DNA from: Pandoraea apista | GTDB taxonomy: Bacteria > Pseudomonadota > Gammaproteobacteria > Burkholderiales > Burkholderiaceae | Length of the DNA stretch: 64,000 nt | Reading direction: 5' to 3' | Assembly: GCF_001465595.2 (NCBI RefSeq) | Contig: NZ_CP013481.2 | Coordinates: 124,001-188,000 of the forward strand | Part shown: in pieces, positions 9,792 to 19,415 of the stretch | Layout: each line of letters opens with the position of its first letter | Numbering within the stretch: the stretch's first letter is position 1 | Program-made: the position numbers and the translations under genes | Notes under the pieces: model-generated | The model's database searches: none | What the model was told of the DNA's origin: nothing | The model's input: only the letters and a program-made list of their open reading frames with translations

Positions 9792-10789
9792 CACTCGTTG
9801 TCCTTCGTGTAATCGCTGTGCGAATGGTTGATCATCTGGTTCACGCGCAGCGCGTATTGACCATTGAAGACGCCGTAACTGCATTCCATCACGGGCACGC
9901 CGTCGACCTTGGCTTCCAGTACCTCGGGCACGTCGAGCGGAATCACGTCGCCTACGCGCATGTTGAGCAACTGCGAGAGCGTCATGTCGATCTGGGCGAG
10001 GTTGGTCACGATCTCGACATCGGCCGCCTGCACCTGCTGCGAGAGCAGGCGCACCCAGCGCTTGTCGACCTCGAGCGTTTCGCCTTGCAGCGGACTCGAG
10101 AGCTGATCGCGCATCGGCTCGATCATCGAGTACGGCATGCAGATGTGGAATTCGCCGCCGACCGACCCGAACTCGATGTCGAACGTGGTCGTGACCACTA
10201 CCTCGTTCGGCGTGGCGACGTTGGCGAACTGCGTGTGCATTTCGGCGCGCACGTATTCGAATTCGACCGGATACACCGGCTTCCACGACGCACCGTAGTT
10301 CTCGAACACCAGATCGAGCAGGCGCCCGATGATGCGTTGCTCGGTCTGCGTGAAATCGCGTCCTTCGACACGGGTATGGAACCGGCCGTCGCCACCGAAC
10401 AGGTTGTCCACCACCAGGAACACGAGGTTCGGATCGAACACGAACAGCGCGGTGCCGCGCAGCGGTTTGATGTGGACCAGGTTGAGGTTGGTCGGGACAG
10501 GCAGATTGCGAATGAACTCGCTGTACTTCTGCACACGCACCGGGCTCACCGAGATTTCGGCGCTGCGGCGCATGAAGTTGAACAACGCAATGCGGAACAG
10601 TCGCGAGAAGCGATCGTTGATGATCTCGAGCGTGGGCATGCGCCCGCGCACGATGCGCTCTTGCGTCGCGATGTTGTATGGTCTGATGCCGGAATGATCT
10701 TCCGACTCGGACCGGTCATCCTGTTCGCCGGTGACACCCTTCAGAAGGGCGTCGACTTCTTCCTGCGACAGGAACTCCTCATGCGCCAT
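9791..10789 (-). CDS. fliM: Flagellar motor switch protein FliM
   Basis: FliM is the CheY-P-binding C-ring protein. The 332-residue product starts MAHEEFLSQEEVDALLKGV, the conserved N-terminal CheY-binding peptide. It then has the middle domain (RIVRGRMPTLEIINDRFSRLFRI) and a C-terminal SpoA domain (LSQLLNMRVGDVIPLDVPE). Length matches the family. It lies 7 bases after fliL and overlaps fliN by one base. Confidence 0.97.
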   Translation of the reverse strand: MAHEEFLSQEEVDALLKGVTGEQDDRSESEDHSGIRPYNIATQERIVRGRMPTLEIINDRFSRLFRIALFNFMRRSAEISVSPVRVQKYSEFIRNLPVPTNLNLVHIKPLRGTALFVFDPNLVFLVVDNLFGGDGRFHTRVEGRDFTQTEQRIIGRLLDLVFENYGASWKPVYPVEFEYVRAEMHTQFANVATPNEVVVTTTFDIEFGSVGGEFHICMPYSMIEPMRDQLSSPLQGETLEVDKRWVRLLSQQVQAADVEIVTNLAQIDMTLSQLLNMRVGDVIPLDVPEVLEAKVDGVPVMECSYGVFNGQYALRVNQMINHSHSDYTKDNE

Positions 10790-10796
10790 GAATCAC

Positions 10797-11279
10797 TCAC
10801 TGAATTACAAACGCGGTGAACAGCACTTCGCCCACGGCCTGCTGCGGCATGTTGGGCGCAAACGGTTGCGCGACCAGAGTGCGGATTTCGCTCGCCAGAC
10901 GGCGCTTGCCGTCGATCGTGGCCAGATCCTGCGGCTGCTTTGACGACAGCAGCAGCAACACGCGGCTGCGCACTTCGGGCATGTGCTGCGTGATGCGGGC
11001 TTGCGTCTCGGCGTCTGCCACCTTGAGCGAGAGACCGATATGCAGGTAACGCTCACCGTCTTCGCCCGACAGGTTCACCGTGAACGGGTCCATGCCGACG
11101 AAAACGGGCGGCGGCGGGGGCGGCGGTGCTTTTGCCGCTTCGCTGCGTCCCGTCAGCAAATACACGGCCGTTGCCGCACCGGCGGCGGCCATGAGCGCAA
11201 CCGCAACGATCAACAGAATCCATTTGCGCATGCTCCCTCCGGAGGGGGCCGCGGCTTGCGTCGGTGCGGGATTTGCCAT
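10797..11279 (-). CDS. fliL: Flagellar basal body-associated protein FliL
   Basis: FliL is a single-pass inner-membrane protein that surrounds the stator at the motor. I choose the ATG at 11279 (160 residues), preceded by an AGGCG ribosome-site-like element; an ATG further upstream has no support. Features are a short cytoplasmic tail, a membrane helix at about residues 20-40 (WILLIVAVALMAAAGAATAVYLL), a proline run and the FliL domain (MDPFTVNLSGEDGERYLHIGLSLKV). It is the first gene of fliLMNOPQR; a 211-base gap separates it from fliK, where I see no strong promoter. Confidence 0.92.
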   Translation of the reverse strand: MANPAPTQAAAPSGGSMRKWILLIVAVALMAAAGAATAVYLLTGRSEAAKAPPPPPPPVFVGMDPFTVNLSGEDGERYLHIGLSLKVADAETQARITQHMPEVRSRVLLLLSSKQPQDLATIDGKRRLASEIRTLVAQPFAPNMPQQAVGEVLFTAFVIQ

Positions 11280-11490
11280 GTGTTCGCCTGCTATTGGGTA
11301 ATGATTGTCGGCTAACCCGCCAAGGGGTGATCGGCCGAAAAGAAGGGACAATCGCGTCTAACTCGCGTCTTTGTCTTAACGGCAGAAAAACCCGCTTGCT
11401 TTAGGGCGGTGCGGCGACCGGTCACGCCGGAGCGCGACGGATGGCGCCGCGTTTTACCGCCATCGATGCGTCGAAATCGGGGCCGGGAGA

Positions 11491-12942
11491 TCAGGCAAAC
11501 GTATCGACGAGACCGTTGCTCACGCGCACCGGAACGCTCACGGTTGTGGCAAGCGCTGCGTCGTCGGCCTGACCGAAGCCCGGCGTGCCGCGTCCGTTGC
11601 CCTGACCGTTCCCGCCTGCGCCGCCGTTCCCGTTCGCGCCTTGCTGCGCAAACGCCTGCTGCTGTGCGTTGTCGCTGCTCACGGTCGTGTTGCCCAGCGC
11701 AATGCCATTGTTGGCAAGGCTTTCGCGCAGTTGCGGCAGTGCGGCCTGTACGGCGTCGCGCACCGCCGCGTGCTGCGAGACGAACATCGCTTGCGCCGAG
11801 TCGTTCGTCACGTTCAGCACCACATGCAGCGGGCCGAGATCGGGTGGATTCAGGCTCAACTGCGCGGTCTGTGCGTGGGCGGACGAGAGCCACACCACTT
11901 GCTGCGAGAGCTGGTTGTTCCAGTCTTGCGTGCCGACACGGGCATTCAGGGCAAGGGCGGCCGGCAGATTGGCCTGTGCCTGCAATTGCGGCTGGGCGTC
12001 GACCGCAGGCGTAGCGGCTTGTGCCGCCTGAGCGGCCGCCTGTGTGGCGGCGGTGGTGGCTTGAGCAGCGGCGTCGCGATTGCCCTGTGCCTGCGCCATG
12101 GCGTCGGCCATGCGTTGCGCGGCCTGTGCATCGGCGCCCGTCGGCGGCGTGGCGGCCTTGGCATCGGTAGCGGCAGGCTGTGCAGCGGACGTTGCCGACG
12201 TTGTCGTGGCGTTCTTGGCCAGCGTGTCGAGCGAGACGCCGCCGGTATTGCTGGCGGTCGTGGCGGCGGCGGTGACCGTGCCATTGGCCGCTGCGCTGGC
12301 GTTCGAGGGAGCGGTCTTGGCATCGGCCGCAGCCCCCGCCGGCGGCTGGCCGGCCAATTGTGCGGCGCCGCTCGCTTGCAACGCGCCGCTCACCGCCGCA
12401 GCAATGGCCGCGCCAGTGCCGGGCTTGCCGTCCGTTGCGCTAGCGTCGGCGGCGGTCGGCGGTACCGGCGCTTGCGGGGGCAGCGGTGCATTGTTCATGG
12501 CGGCGAGCGCCACGGCAAGGGCGGCGGCGGGATCGCCGGGCGAAGCAACGGTCTGTGCCGCGTCGTCGGCGTTATCGTCCGTGTCGTCCTTGTCGCTATT
12601 GGCGGACGTCGTTTTCGACGGATTCTTCGAAGCGTTCGTTTGCCCAGTCTGTCCCGCCTGTGCGGACTGACCGGCCGATGCGCTGCCGTTCGCGCCGTTG
12701 TCGGTCGACCGGGTGCTGCTATTGCCGGACGTATTTGACGTATTGGTACTGGTCTGGCTCGCTTGCGGCGGGGTGTTGTTCACGCTGCTGGCGGGCTGCA
12801 CGGTCTGGCGCGTCTGTTGCGAAAGCACAGTGGAGAAGGGCAACACGCCGCTGTCGTCGGTATTCGACGAGCCGGCGCGGTTGGCTTTCATGGCTTGCTG
12901 CGCGGCAGCGGCGGAATCGGTGAGGAAGCTCAGAATCGACAT
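11491..12942 (-). CDS. fliK: Flagellar hook-length control protein FliK
   Basis: FliK measures hook length and switches export specificity through FlhB. With the ATG at 12942 (AGGAAA ribosome site about 6 bases upstream) it is 483 residues. The first 330 residues are Ala/Thr/Asn/Gln-rich low complexity, as expected for the secreted ruler. Residues about 345-450 form the hook-length-control domain (LSLNPPDLGPLHVVLNV ... AMFVSQHAAVRDAVQAALPQLRESLANNGIALGNTTV). It ends with a Gly/Asn-rich tail. It follows fliJ at 17 bases. A second FliK-like gene lies at 19778-21214. Confidence 0.92.
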   Translation of the reverse strand: MSILSFLTDSAAAAQQAMKANRAGSSNTDDSGVLPFSTVLSQQTRQTVQPASSVNNTPPQASQTSTNTSNTSGNSSTRSTDNGANGSASAGQSAQAGQTGQTNASKNPSKTTSANSDKDDTDDNADDAAQTVASPGDPAAALAVALAAMNNAPLPPQAPVPPTAADASATDGKPGTGAAIAAAVSGALQASGAAQLAGQPPAGAAADAKTAPSNASAAANGTVTAAATTASNTGGVSLDTLAKNATTTSATSAAQPAATDAKAATPPTGADAQAAQRMADAMAQAQGNRDAAAQATTAATQAAAQAAQAATPAVDAQPQLQAQANLPAALALNARVGTQDWNNQLSQQVVWLSSAHAQTAQLSLNPPDLGPLHVVLNVTNDSAQAMFVSQHAAVRDAVQAALPQLRESLANNGIALGNTTVSSDNAQQQAFAQQGANGNGGAGGNGQGNGRGTPGFGQADDAALATTVSVPVRVSNGLVDTFA

Positions 12943-12959
12943 GTCGGTTTCCTTGTCCT

Positions 12960-13412
12960 TCAAATCGGGGATTCGGCACGGCGGCGCAGACTGCGCGCGG
13001 CGTACTCGTCGTTTTCCTTCTGCTCGCGACGCGCGACCCGCACCGCAGTACGGGCTTCTTCGCGCGAGGCGAGCGTGCCGAAGGAGTTCAGGCGGCGCTG
13101 CTGCGCCTGCCATTCGCGGCGCGCGGCCGCGAGACGCTCTTCGGCCTGTTCGAGCAGCATGGATTGCTGCCCGATGGCCGTGTCGAGCGTATCGATGAAT
13201 TGCTGGAAGTTGCGCCAGTCGCAGCCGGCCATGCCCTGAATCGTGGCCGTCTGCATGCGCGTGCGGTACTCGTGACGGTACTCGCGCAGCGATTCGAGCT
13301 GACGCTCGACTTCGGCACGCTGCTTCTGGCGTTCGCCGAGCAGCCGTGCGGCTTCGTCCACGTCTTTCTGGGCGAGTTCGATGAGCAACTTGAGGGGCAG
13401 GTGGGAGTTCAT
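12960..13412 (-). CDS. fliJ: Flagellar export chaperone/stalk protein FliJ
   Basis: FliJ is the coiled-coil stalk inside the FliI ATPase ring and helps couple export to proton flow. The 150-residue product is almost wholly helical with heptad-like Leu/Ala/Glu/Arg patterns (LIELAQKDVDEAARLLGERQKQRAEVERQLESL). Length fits the family. It sits 12 bases after fliI, its usual neighbour. Identification rests on coiled-coil character plus position more than on unique residues. Confidence 0.9.
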   Translation of the reverse strand: MNSHLPLKLLIELAQKDVDEAARLLGERQKQRAEVERQLESLREYRHEYRTRMQTATIQGMAGCDWRNFQQFIDTLDTAIGQQSMLLEQAEERLAAARREWQAQQRRLNSFGTLASREEARTAVRVARREQKENDEYAARSLRRRAESPI

Positions 13413-13424
13413 GGCCGCCTCCGC

Positions 13425-15206
13425 TTAGTGGAACAGCCCGTGCAACTGGTGCACGGCGTCCGGATAACTGGCCCGCTCGCGCATTCCCTGTTGCAGGAAG
13501 CGCTCAAGGCGGGGATACAGCTCGATCGCCTGATCGAGCATCGGGTCGCTGCCCGGCGCGTAGGCACCCACGTTGATGAGGTCGCGATTGCGCTGGTAGC
13601 GGGAGAGCATCTGCTTGAAGCGTCGAACCTTGTCGAACTGGCCGTCGTCGATGAGCGCTGCCATCGCGCGGCTGATCGATTGCTCGATGTCGATGGCCGG
13701 GTAGTGCCCCGACTCCGCCAACTGACGCGATAGCACGATGTGGCCGTCGAGAATGGCGCGGGCCGAGTCGGCAATCGGGTCCTGCTGGTCGTCGCCTTCG
13801 GTGAGCACGGTGTAGAACGCCGTGATCGAGCCGCCACCATCGGGCCCGTTGCCGGCGCGCTCGACCAGGGCCGGCAACTTCGCGAACACAGATGGCGGAT
13901 AGCCCTTCGTGGCGGGCGGTTCACCGATGGCCAGCGCAATTTCGCGTTGCGCCATGGCGTAACGGGTCAGCGAATCCATGATCAGCAGCACGTCTTTGCC
14001 CTGATCGCGGAAATACTCGGCCAATGTCGTGGCGTAGGCGGCGCCTTGCAGGCGCAGCAGCGGCGAGACATCGGCCGGCGCAGCCACGACGACCGAGCGC
14101 GCCAGACCGTCAGGTCCGAGAATGTTCTCGATGAAGTCTTTCACTTCGCGGCCGCGCTCGCCGATCAGACCGACGACGATGACCTCGGCCTGCGTGAAGC
14201 GGGCCATCATGCCGAGCAGCACGCTCTTGCCTACGCCGGAGCCTGCGAAGAGGCCCATGCGCTGGCCGCGTCCGACGGTGAGCAGCGAGTTGATGGCGCG
14301 CACGCCAACGTCGAGTACCGACTCGATGGGCGCACGACCCAGCGGGTTGATCGGCACCGACGCAAGCGAGGCACTCTCGGTCAGGCCGAGCGGGCCGAAG
14401 TCGTCGAGCGGCCGGCCGGCGGCGTCGACCACACGGCCAAGCAGCGCTTCGCCGACCGGCAGCCGTTTGCCGTTATGGCGTTGACTGGGCAGGGGGCCGT
14501 CGGCGGCGGGTTCCATCGGGAACACACGGGCGCCCGGCAACAGGCCGGCGACTTCCGTCTGCGGCATGAGAAACAGCCGATCGCCGCCAAAGCCGACGAC
14601 TTCGGCTTCGGCCGTGGCCGGTTCCCGCGAAGGGTCGTGTACCGGCAGCTCGATCAGGCAGCCGGCACCGACCGGCAGACGCAGGCCCACGGCTTCGAGC
14701 ACGAGACCGGCGGCGCGCGTGAGGCGGCCGCAACGCCGGGTGGGTTCGACGGCGTGCACGTGGGCGATGCGCTCGCGCAGCGTGTTTTGCCAGCGGCGAA
14801 GATGTGCGTCGCGTGCGATTTCGCGAGCGCCCAGGGCGACATGCGCGGTAGTTTTCGGTGCTGCGGACTCGGCTGCGGTTGCCGGATCGTTGGCCCCGTT
14901 GCCTTCGTTGGCTTCGTTGACCTCGGAGGTGCCGGTCGCTTCGGACTTGGCCGCCGTACTCGCGAGCGAGTCGTCCGCTACAGACGCCGAAGGGGCGTCT
15001 TCATGATCGTCGGGTTGCAGGGCGCCGGCCTGCACGGCGTGTTGGGTCGTGTCGATCTCGTCCCACAGGCGCACCGAAGGCATCGTGCCATCGTTCGCCG
15101 GGGAGGGCGTGGGCGATGTGTTCGACGTGGCTTCGTCATGCGTGTTCTCGGTGCTGGGCAGCACCGGCGCATGGGCGGCGAGCGGGGTGAGTTCGGCGTT
15201 CACCAT
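13425..15206 (-). CDS. fliI: Flagellum-specific export ATPase FliI, with long N-terminal extension
   Basis: FliI is the hexameric ATPase that feeds export substrates to the gate. The Walker A motif GSGVGKS is at residues 322-328, with [35 protein letters not shown] (Walker B and following helix) further on and QSISR near the C-terminus. At 593 residues it is about 130 longer than typical FliI. Residues 1-125 are a Ser/Thr/Glu/Asn-rich, presumably disordered extension before the family-like start at about residue 130. The ATG at 15206 overlaps the fliH end by 7 bases, which supports this start; an internal start at about residue 42 (ATG) is an alternative that would still leave a long extension. 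Confidence 0.95.
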   Translation of the reverse strand: MVNAELTPLAAHAPVLPSTENTHDEATSNTSPTPSPANDGTMPSVRLWDEIDTTQHAVQAGALQPDDHEDAPSASVADDSLASTAAKSEATGTSEVNEANEGNGANDPATAAESAAPKTTAHVALGAREIARDAHLRRWQNTLRERIAHVHAVEPTRRCGRLTRAAGLVLEAVGLRLPVGAGCLIELPVHDPSREPATAEAEVVGFGGDRLFLMPQTEVAGLLPGARVFPMEPAADGPLPSQRHNGKRLPVGEALLGRVVDAAGRPLDDFGPLGLTESASLASVPINPLGRAPIESVLDVGVRAINSLLTVGRGQRMGLFAGSGVGKSVLLGMMARFTQAEVIVVGLIGERGREVKDFIENILGPDGLARSVVVAAPADVSPLLRLQGAAYATTLAEYFRDQGKDVLLIMDSLTRYAMAQREIALAIGEPPATKGYPPSVFAKLPALVERAGNGPDGGGSITAFYTVLTEGDDQQDPIADSARAILDGHIVLSRQLAESGHYPAIDIEQSISRAMAALIDDGQFDKVRRFKQMLSRYQRNRDLINVGAYAPGSDPMLDQAIELYPRLERFLQQGMRERASYPDAVHQLHGLFH

Positions 15207-15859
15207 GGCAGATCCTTGCCCAGCGCGGCCATCACGCGTTGCCAGCGAGTGGCGACGGTGGCGTCGACTTCTCCGCTGGCCGCTTCGGCTTTGCAGCCGC
15301 CGCGCTCGATGGTCGGGTCGGCACGCACGGTCCAGCCAGCGGTGCGCAGTTCCGCACCCACATGGGTTTCGACCAGCGCCACGTCTTCCGGATTGAGAAG
15401 CAGGCGCGGCGAACCGGTCAGCGGATCGTTGGAAAGCAGCTCGCGCACGATCGGCAGCAGCGTTTCCGGATGAATGGTGAGCGTCTGGCGCAAGGCCTGA
15501 CGGGCGATGTCGAGCGCGAGACCGAGCAGGGGCTCGGAGACTTCGCGGTCGATGGCGTTCACCGCCGTGCCGAAACCATGCGCGATATCGGCGAGTTGTG
15601 CGGCGCGCGCGTCGACTTCTTGCTTGCCTGCGGCCTGTCCGGCGGCATAGCCTTCGGCGTGACCGGCAGCGTAGCCTTGTGCATGGCCTTCGGCGCGTGC
15701 TTCCTCACGCCAGGCGGCGATCTGCGCCACGAGCGCGGGATCGTCGAGTGGGCTGGGCGCCTTCGGTTGCGGGGGTGGCGGGGGCGGCGGCGGGTCGAAC
15801 GACGCCATCTCCCAGCGTTGCCAGGCGGAGAGGCGTTCTTTCGGAATGATGGTCGACAT
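15200..15859 (-). CDS. fliH: Flagellar assembly protein FliH
   Basis: FliH is the stator-like regulator of the FliI ATPase and tethers it to FliN. The 219-residue product has an N-terminal segment [14 protein letters not shown] typical of FliH, then a proline run, then the characteristic glycine-zipper-like repeat ([25 protein letters not shown] at regular 4-residue spacing, residues about 58-80), then a V-ATPase subunit E-like C-terminal domain. It lies between fliG (19-base gap) and fliI (7-base overlap). Confidence 0.95.
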   Translation of the reverse strand: MSTIIPKERLSAWQRWEMASFDPPPPPPPPQPKAPSPLDDPALVAQIAAWREEARAEGHAQGYAAGHAEGYAAGQAAGKQEVDARAAQLADIAHGFGTAVNAIDREVSEPLLGLALDIARQALRQTLTIHPETLLPIVRELLSNDPLTGSPRLLLNPEDVALVETHVGAELRTAGWTVRADPTIERGGCKAEAASGEVDATVATRWQRVMAALGKDLPW

Positions 15860-15878
15860 GCGCGCGGGCCCCGTCCGG

Positions 15879-16877
15879 TTACACGTAAGCGTCGTCGCCG
15901 CGGCCGCCGATCATGATGGCGCCCTGATCGGCCAGGCGACGCACCACTTGCAGCACCTTCTTCTGTTCGGCTTCGACTTCCGAGACCCGCACCGGACCGC
16001 GCGATTCGAGGTCTTCGCGCAACAGTTCGGCCGCACGCGCCGACATGTTCTTGAAGAACTTCTCGCGCAATTCGACCGGCGCGCCCTTGAGCGCGATGAT
16101 GAGCGATTCGGACTCGATTTCCTTGAGCAGCACCTGAATGCTGCGGTCTTCCACGTCGAGCAGGTTCTCGAACACGAACATCTCTTCGACGATCTTCGCC
16201 GCGAGGTCCGAGTCGTAGTTACGCACGGCTTCGATGACCGACTCTTCGTGCACACCGCCCAGATAGTTGAGGATTTCCGCCGCCGTGCGCACGCCGCCCA
16301 TCGGGCTGCGCTTGATGTTCTCGCTGCCCGAGAGCAGTTTGGTGAGCACGTCGTTGAGTTCGCGCAACGCGGCCGGCTGAATACCGTCGAGCGTGGCGAT
16401 ACGCAGCACCACGTCGTTGCGCAGACGTTCCGTGAAGAGCGCCAGCACTTCCGACGCCTGATCCCGGTCGAGGTGAACGAGGATCGTGGCGATGATCTGC
16501 GGATGCTCGTGTCGGATCAGTTCGGCCACTGCCGTGGAGTCCATCCACTTCAGGCCTTCGATACCGCTGGTGTCGCCACCTTGCAGAATGCGCTCGATCA
16601 GGCCGGCGGCCTTGTCGTTACCCAGCGCCTTGTTGAGCACCGAGCGAATGTACTCGGACGAGTCGAGCGAAAGCGCCGAATGCTGTTCGGCTTCGAGCAC
16701 GAAGTCCTGCAGCACGTCGGCGATCTGATCGCGCGTGACTTGCCGCAGCGAGGCCATGGCCGCACCGAGCTTCTGCACTTCACGTGGCGCGAGGTACTTG
16801 AAGACCTCCGCCGCTTCGTCTTCACCCAGCGACATCAGGAGGATGGCGCTGCGTTGGAGTCCCTCAGCCGCGCTCAT
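15879..16877 (-). CDS. fliG: Flagellar motor switch protein FliG
   Basis: FliG couples the stators to the rotor. From the ATG at 16877 it is 332 residues; three residues further upstream an ATG at 16886 is also possible. Conserved features are SAILLMSLGEDEAAEVFKYL at the N-terminus, the middle-domain EHPQIIATILVHL (EHPQ motif), and the C-terminal torque helix with MFVFENLLDVEDRSIQVLLKEIES. The start overlaps the fliF end by 14 bases, a typical coupling. Confidence 0.97.
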   Translation of the reverse strand: MSAAEGLQRSAILLMSLGEDEAAEVFKYLAPREVQKLGAAMASLRQVTRDQIADVLQDFVLEAEQHSALSLDSSEYIRSVLNKALGNDKAAGLIERILQGGDTSGIEGLKWMDSTAVAELIRHEHPQIIATILVHLDRDQASEVLALFTERLRNDVVLRIATLDGIQPAALRELNDVLTKLLSGSENIKRSPMGGVRTAAEILNYLGGVHEESVIEAVRNYDSDLAAKIVEEMFVFENLLDVEDRSIQVLLKEIESESLIIALKGAPVELREKFFKNMSARAAELLREDLESRGPVRVSEVEAEQKKVLQVVRRLADQGAIMIGGRGDDAYV

Positions 16878-18552
16878 CGCCACCACCCACCCATGATTTG
16901 ACTACCGTTGCCACGATCTTCGGATCCTGTCGCGCGACTTGACGCGCGTACTGCAAGTTGCGCTCGTAAGCGCTGAGTTCATTGCTCTTGCCGGGCTCGC
17001 CGGCGGCACCCGTACCCTCGGCCCCTTCGGCACCCTCGGCGCCGACTGCCGCACCGGCGAGCGTCGGCTCGGCCGGCGGCGGCGGGCTCAGATGCTTGCG
17101 GATGGCCGGACGAATCACGCCGAACCAGAGATAAATGCCGATCAGCCCGATCAGCGCCCATTTGCCGACCTGCTTGGCCAGTTCGATGTTCTGACGCTGA
17201 CGCCACCACGGCAGGTTAGCTTCCGGATCTTCTTCTACGGTGAACGGGCTGTTGACGATATTGAGCGTGTCGCCGCGCTGGCCCGAGAAGCCGATGGCTT
17301 CCTTCGCCAGATTCTGAATCTGGTCGAGCTGTGCTTGCGTGAGCGCCACCATCGCAGCCTTGCCCTTCGCGTCGGTGCCCGGACGATAATTCACGACGAT
17401 GGCCGCCGACAGGCGCTTCAGCCCGCCCGTGGCCTGCTGGACGTGACGAATCGTGCGGTCGACCTCGTAGTTGACCGTGGCATCCTTGCGATCGCTGCGC
17501 GGGCCTTGCGGGGCACTGGCGGCGCTCGCCGGATTGGCACCGTTCTGCTGAGCGAACTGCTGTTGCTGCTGAGTGATCGGCGCGGTGGCCTGACCCGGCG
17601 GCTGGTTCGACAGTGCGCCCGGCACGCCGCCCGGCGGCGTAATGCCGATCTGTGTGGCTTCGCTGTTTTGCTGACTGCGCACGGCCTGCTCGCCCGAGTT
17701 CGGCTTGTAGTTCTCCGAGGTTTGCTCGACCTGATTGAAGTCGACATCCGCCGTGACCTGCGCGTGCACGTTGCCCGGCCCGACGATCGGGTTCAGGATC
17801 GCCTCGATGCGGCGCGCATACGATTGTTCGAGTTCGCGTACGTACTTGAGCTGGCTGGCGTCCAGACCCAGTGCGTTGCCGCTTTGCGCGGAGAGCAGGT
17901 TGCCGTTCTGGTCGAGCACCGTGACGTTCTTGACCGGCAGTTCCGGCACGCTGGAGGCCACCATATGAACGATGGCGCTCACTTGTGCGTCGTCCAGCAC
18001 ACGGCCCGGATACAGCGTGACGAGTACCGAAGCGCTCGGCTTTTGCTGCTCGCGCACGAACACCGACGGCTTGGGAATGGCCAGATGCACGCGGGCGGCC
18101 TGCACCGCCGAGAGCGATTCGACCGAGCGGGCGAGTTCACCTTCGAGCGCACGCTGGTAATTGACCTGTTCGGCGAACTGGCTGATACCGAACTTCTGGT
18201 TATCCATCAGTTCGAAGCCGACCAGACCGCCCTTGGGCAGACCTTGCGAGGCGAGGCGCAACCGCACATCGTGCACCTGCTCGGACGGCACCAGAATGGC
18301 ACCGCCGCCCTCGGCGAACTTGTACGGCACGTTCATCTGTTGCAGCGACGTGATGATGGCGCCGCCGTCGCGATCGCTCAGGTTGCTGTACAGCACCTTA
18401 TAGTCGGGGGCACGGCTCCACAGGAAAACCGCAATCAGCAACGCGACAAGGGCCGCGCCGCCGACGAGCAACGGCAGGCGCTCGCGCGAGCGCAACTGCG
18501 TCAGCAAGGGCGGCTTGGCGGCAACGTCCGCCGTCTGGGTGGCGGCGTTCAT
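16864..18552 (-). CDS. fliF: Flagellar MS-ring protein FliF
   Basis: FliF forms the MS ring in the inner membrane. The ATG at 18552 gives 562 residues with membrane helices at about 31-50 (LPLLVGGAALVALLIAVFLW) and 451-470 (WALIGLIGIYLWFGVIRPAI). The ring-building motifs follow the first helix (YKVLYSNLSDRDGGAIITSLQQMNVPYKF, ASQGLPKGGLVGFELMD). The C-terminal tail with SAYERNLQYARQVARQDPKIVATVVKSWV binds FliG. A central Gln/Asn/Pro-rich linker is lineage-variable. It is the first gene of the fliFGHIJK unit, transcribed away from fliE. Confidence 0.96.
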   Translation of the reverse strand: MNAATQTADVAAKPPLLTQLRSRERLPLLVGGAALVALLIAVFLWSRAPDYKVLYSNLSDRDGGAIITSLQQMNVPYKFAEGGGAILVPSEQVHDVRLRLASQGLPKGGLVGFELMDNQKFGISQFAEQVNYQRALEGELARSVESLSAVQAARVHLAIPKPSVFVREQQKPSASVLVTLYPGRVLDDAQVSAIVHMVASSVPELPVKNVTVLDQNGNLLSAQSGNALGLDASQLKYVRELEQSYARRIEAILNPIVGPGNVHAQVTADVDFNQVEQTSENYKPNSGEQAVRSQQNSEATQIGITPPGGVPGALSNQPPGQATAPITQQQQQFAQQNGANPASAASAPQGPRSDRKDATVNYEVDRTIRHVQQATGGLKRLSAAIVVNYRPGTDAKGKAAMVALTQAQLDQIQNLAKEAIGFSGQRGDTLNIVNSPFTVEEDPEANLPWWRQRQNIELAKQVGKWALIGLIGIYLWFGVIRPAIRKHLSPPPPAEPTLAGAAVGAEGAEGAEGTGAAGEPGKSNELSAYERNLQYARQVARQDPKIVATVVKSWVGGGDERG

Positions 18553-18890
18553 GCGCGGCTCCACGCCAGTGGCGTTAATGTGACGTTCATCGCGGTGGAA
18601 GTGCTCACTAACATGCGACAGAATTCTCCGGGTACGCATGGCATCGTGCTCGCGTCCCAGGGATGCTAAGGATTGGAAAGAATCCGGCGCCCGGTGCGCA
18701 CGATGCCGATGGTCCTGATTATTCGTTGGCGAATATGGAATCGTTCTGTGGATTAGGCGGGTGTTTTGCCGCTAATTAAGGTATTGGGGGCTTGCCAGAG
18801 GGTGGTAATCTCCGACGTAACTGATAAAAGGCAAACCGGGCGAAGCGGCGTGATCTCGCGCGCAGCCGGCGCCCATTGAGGACAAGCAAC
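18553..18890 (+). other. Divergent gap between fliF and fliE
   Basis: This 338-base non-coding region must hold the promoters for fliFGHIJK (minus) and fliE (plus). It is locally less GC-rich around 18720-18800. I see no clear sigma-70 or sigma-28 match on either strand. A weak GG-N10-GC arrangement at 18756-18769 resembles sigma-54 spacing but is judged unreliable. FlhDC-type activation is expected in this group, but I could not identify a box. Confidence 0.4.
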
Positions 18891-19226
18891 ATGGCCATTC
18901 CGGGGATCGAATCGGTATTGCAGAAGCTGGGCGGCGTCGCGTCGCAGGCGGCGGGCTCGATCATGGGCACGTCCAGCGCGGGTGCGGGCGCCGCGTCCGC
19001 CACGGGCGGGTTCGCGGCTGAACTGGAGGCGTCGCTCAAGCGCGTGTCGTCGGCACAGAGCGGTGCCGAAGCGCAGGCGCGTGCATTTGAAATGGGGGAG
19101 CCGGGCGTAGCGCTTAACGACGTCATGGTCGACCTGCAAAAAGCCAACATCGGCTTCCAGATGAGCCTGCAAGTGCGCAACAAGCTTGTTTCGGCCTACA
19201 CAACTGTGATGAATATGCAGGTGTGA
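18891..19226 (+). CDS. fliE: Flagellar hook-basal body protein FliE
   Basis: FliE joins the MS ring to the rod. The ATG at 18891 has a GAGGA ribosome site at 18878-18882 and gives 111 residues. The C-terminal part is diagnostic ([43 protein letters not shown]). The gene stands alone on the plus strand, divergent from fliF, and is followed by a good terminator, so it is probably monocistronic. Confidence 0.95.
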   Translation: MAIPGIESVLQKLGGVASQAAGSIMGTSSAGAGAASATGGFAAELEASLKRVSSAQSGAEAQARAFEMGEPGVALNDVMVDLQKANIGFQMSLQVRNKLVSAYTTVMNMQV

Positions 19227-19287
19227 AGCCGGCCGACCGGCGGTCGCCTCACGGCGATGGTTCGCCGGAAGTCATCTGCACCGAAGA

Positions 19288-19314
19288 AGCCTCGTCTGTC
19301 GACGGGGCTTTTTT
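19288..19314 (+). terminator. Rho-independent terminator after fliE
   Basis: A 9-pair stem (AGCCTCGTC at 19288-19296, GACGGGGCT at 19301-19309, one G-U pair) with a four-base loop is followed by six T. It lies 60 bases after the fliE stop. Confidence 0.85.
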
Positions 19315-19415
19315 GTTGCTACCGGGTTAAAAGGACGGTCGTCGCGTCGAGCGCCGGTGGCGACGGTTGGCCCGTCACATTGTGAGGACGTACCTCGGCA
19401 CTGGTGGCTGCGTCT

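Noticed and set aside
11328..11335. GCCGATCA (minus strand) upstream of fliL, resembling a sigma-28 -10 element
   Set aside because: No matching -35 element at the required 11-base spacing; fliL is normally an early gene not dependent on sigma-28.
18755..18770. Sigma-54-like GG-N10-GC arrangement upstream of fliE
   Set aside because: Only the GG and GC spacing fits; the rest of the element is poor and this bacterial group uses FlhDC and sigma-28 for flagella.
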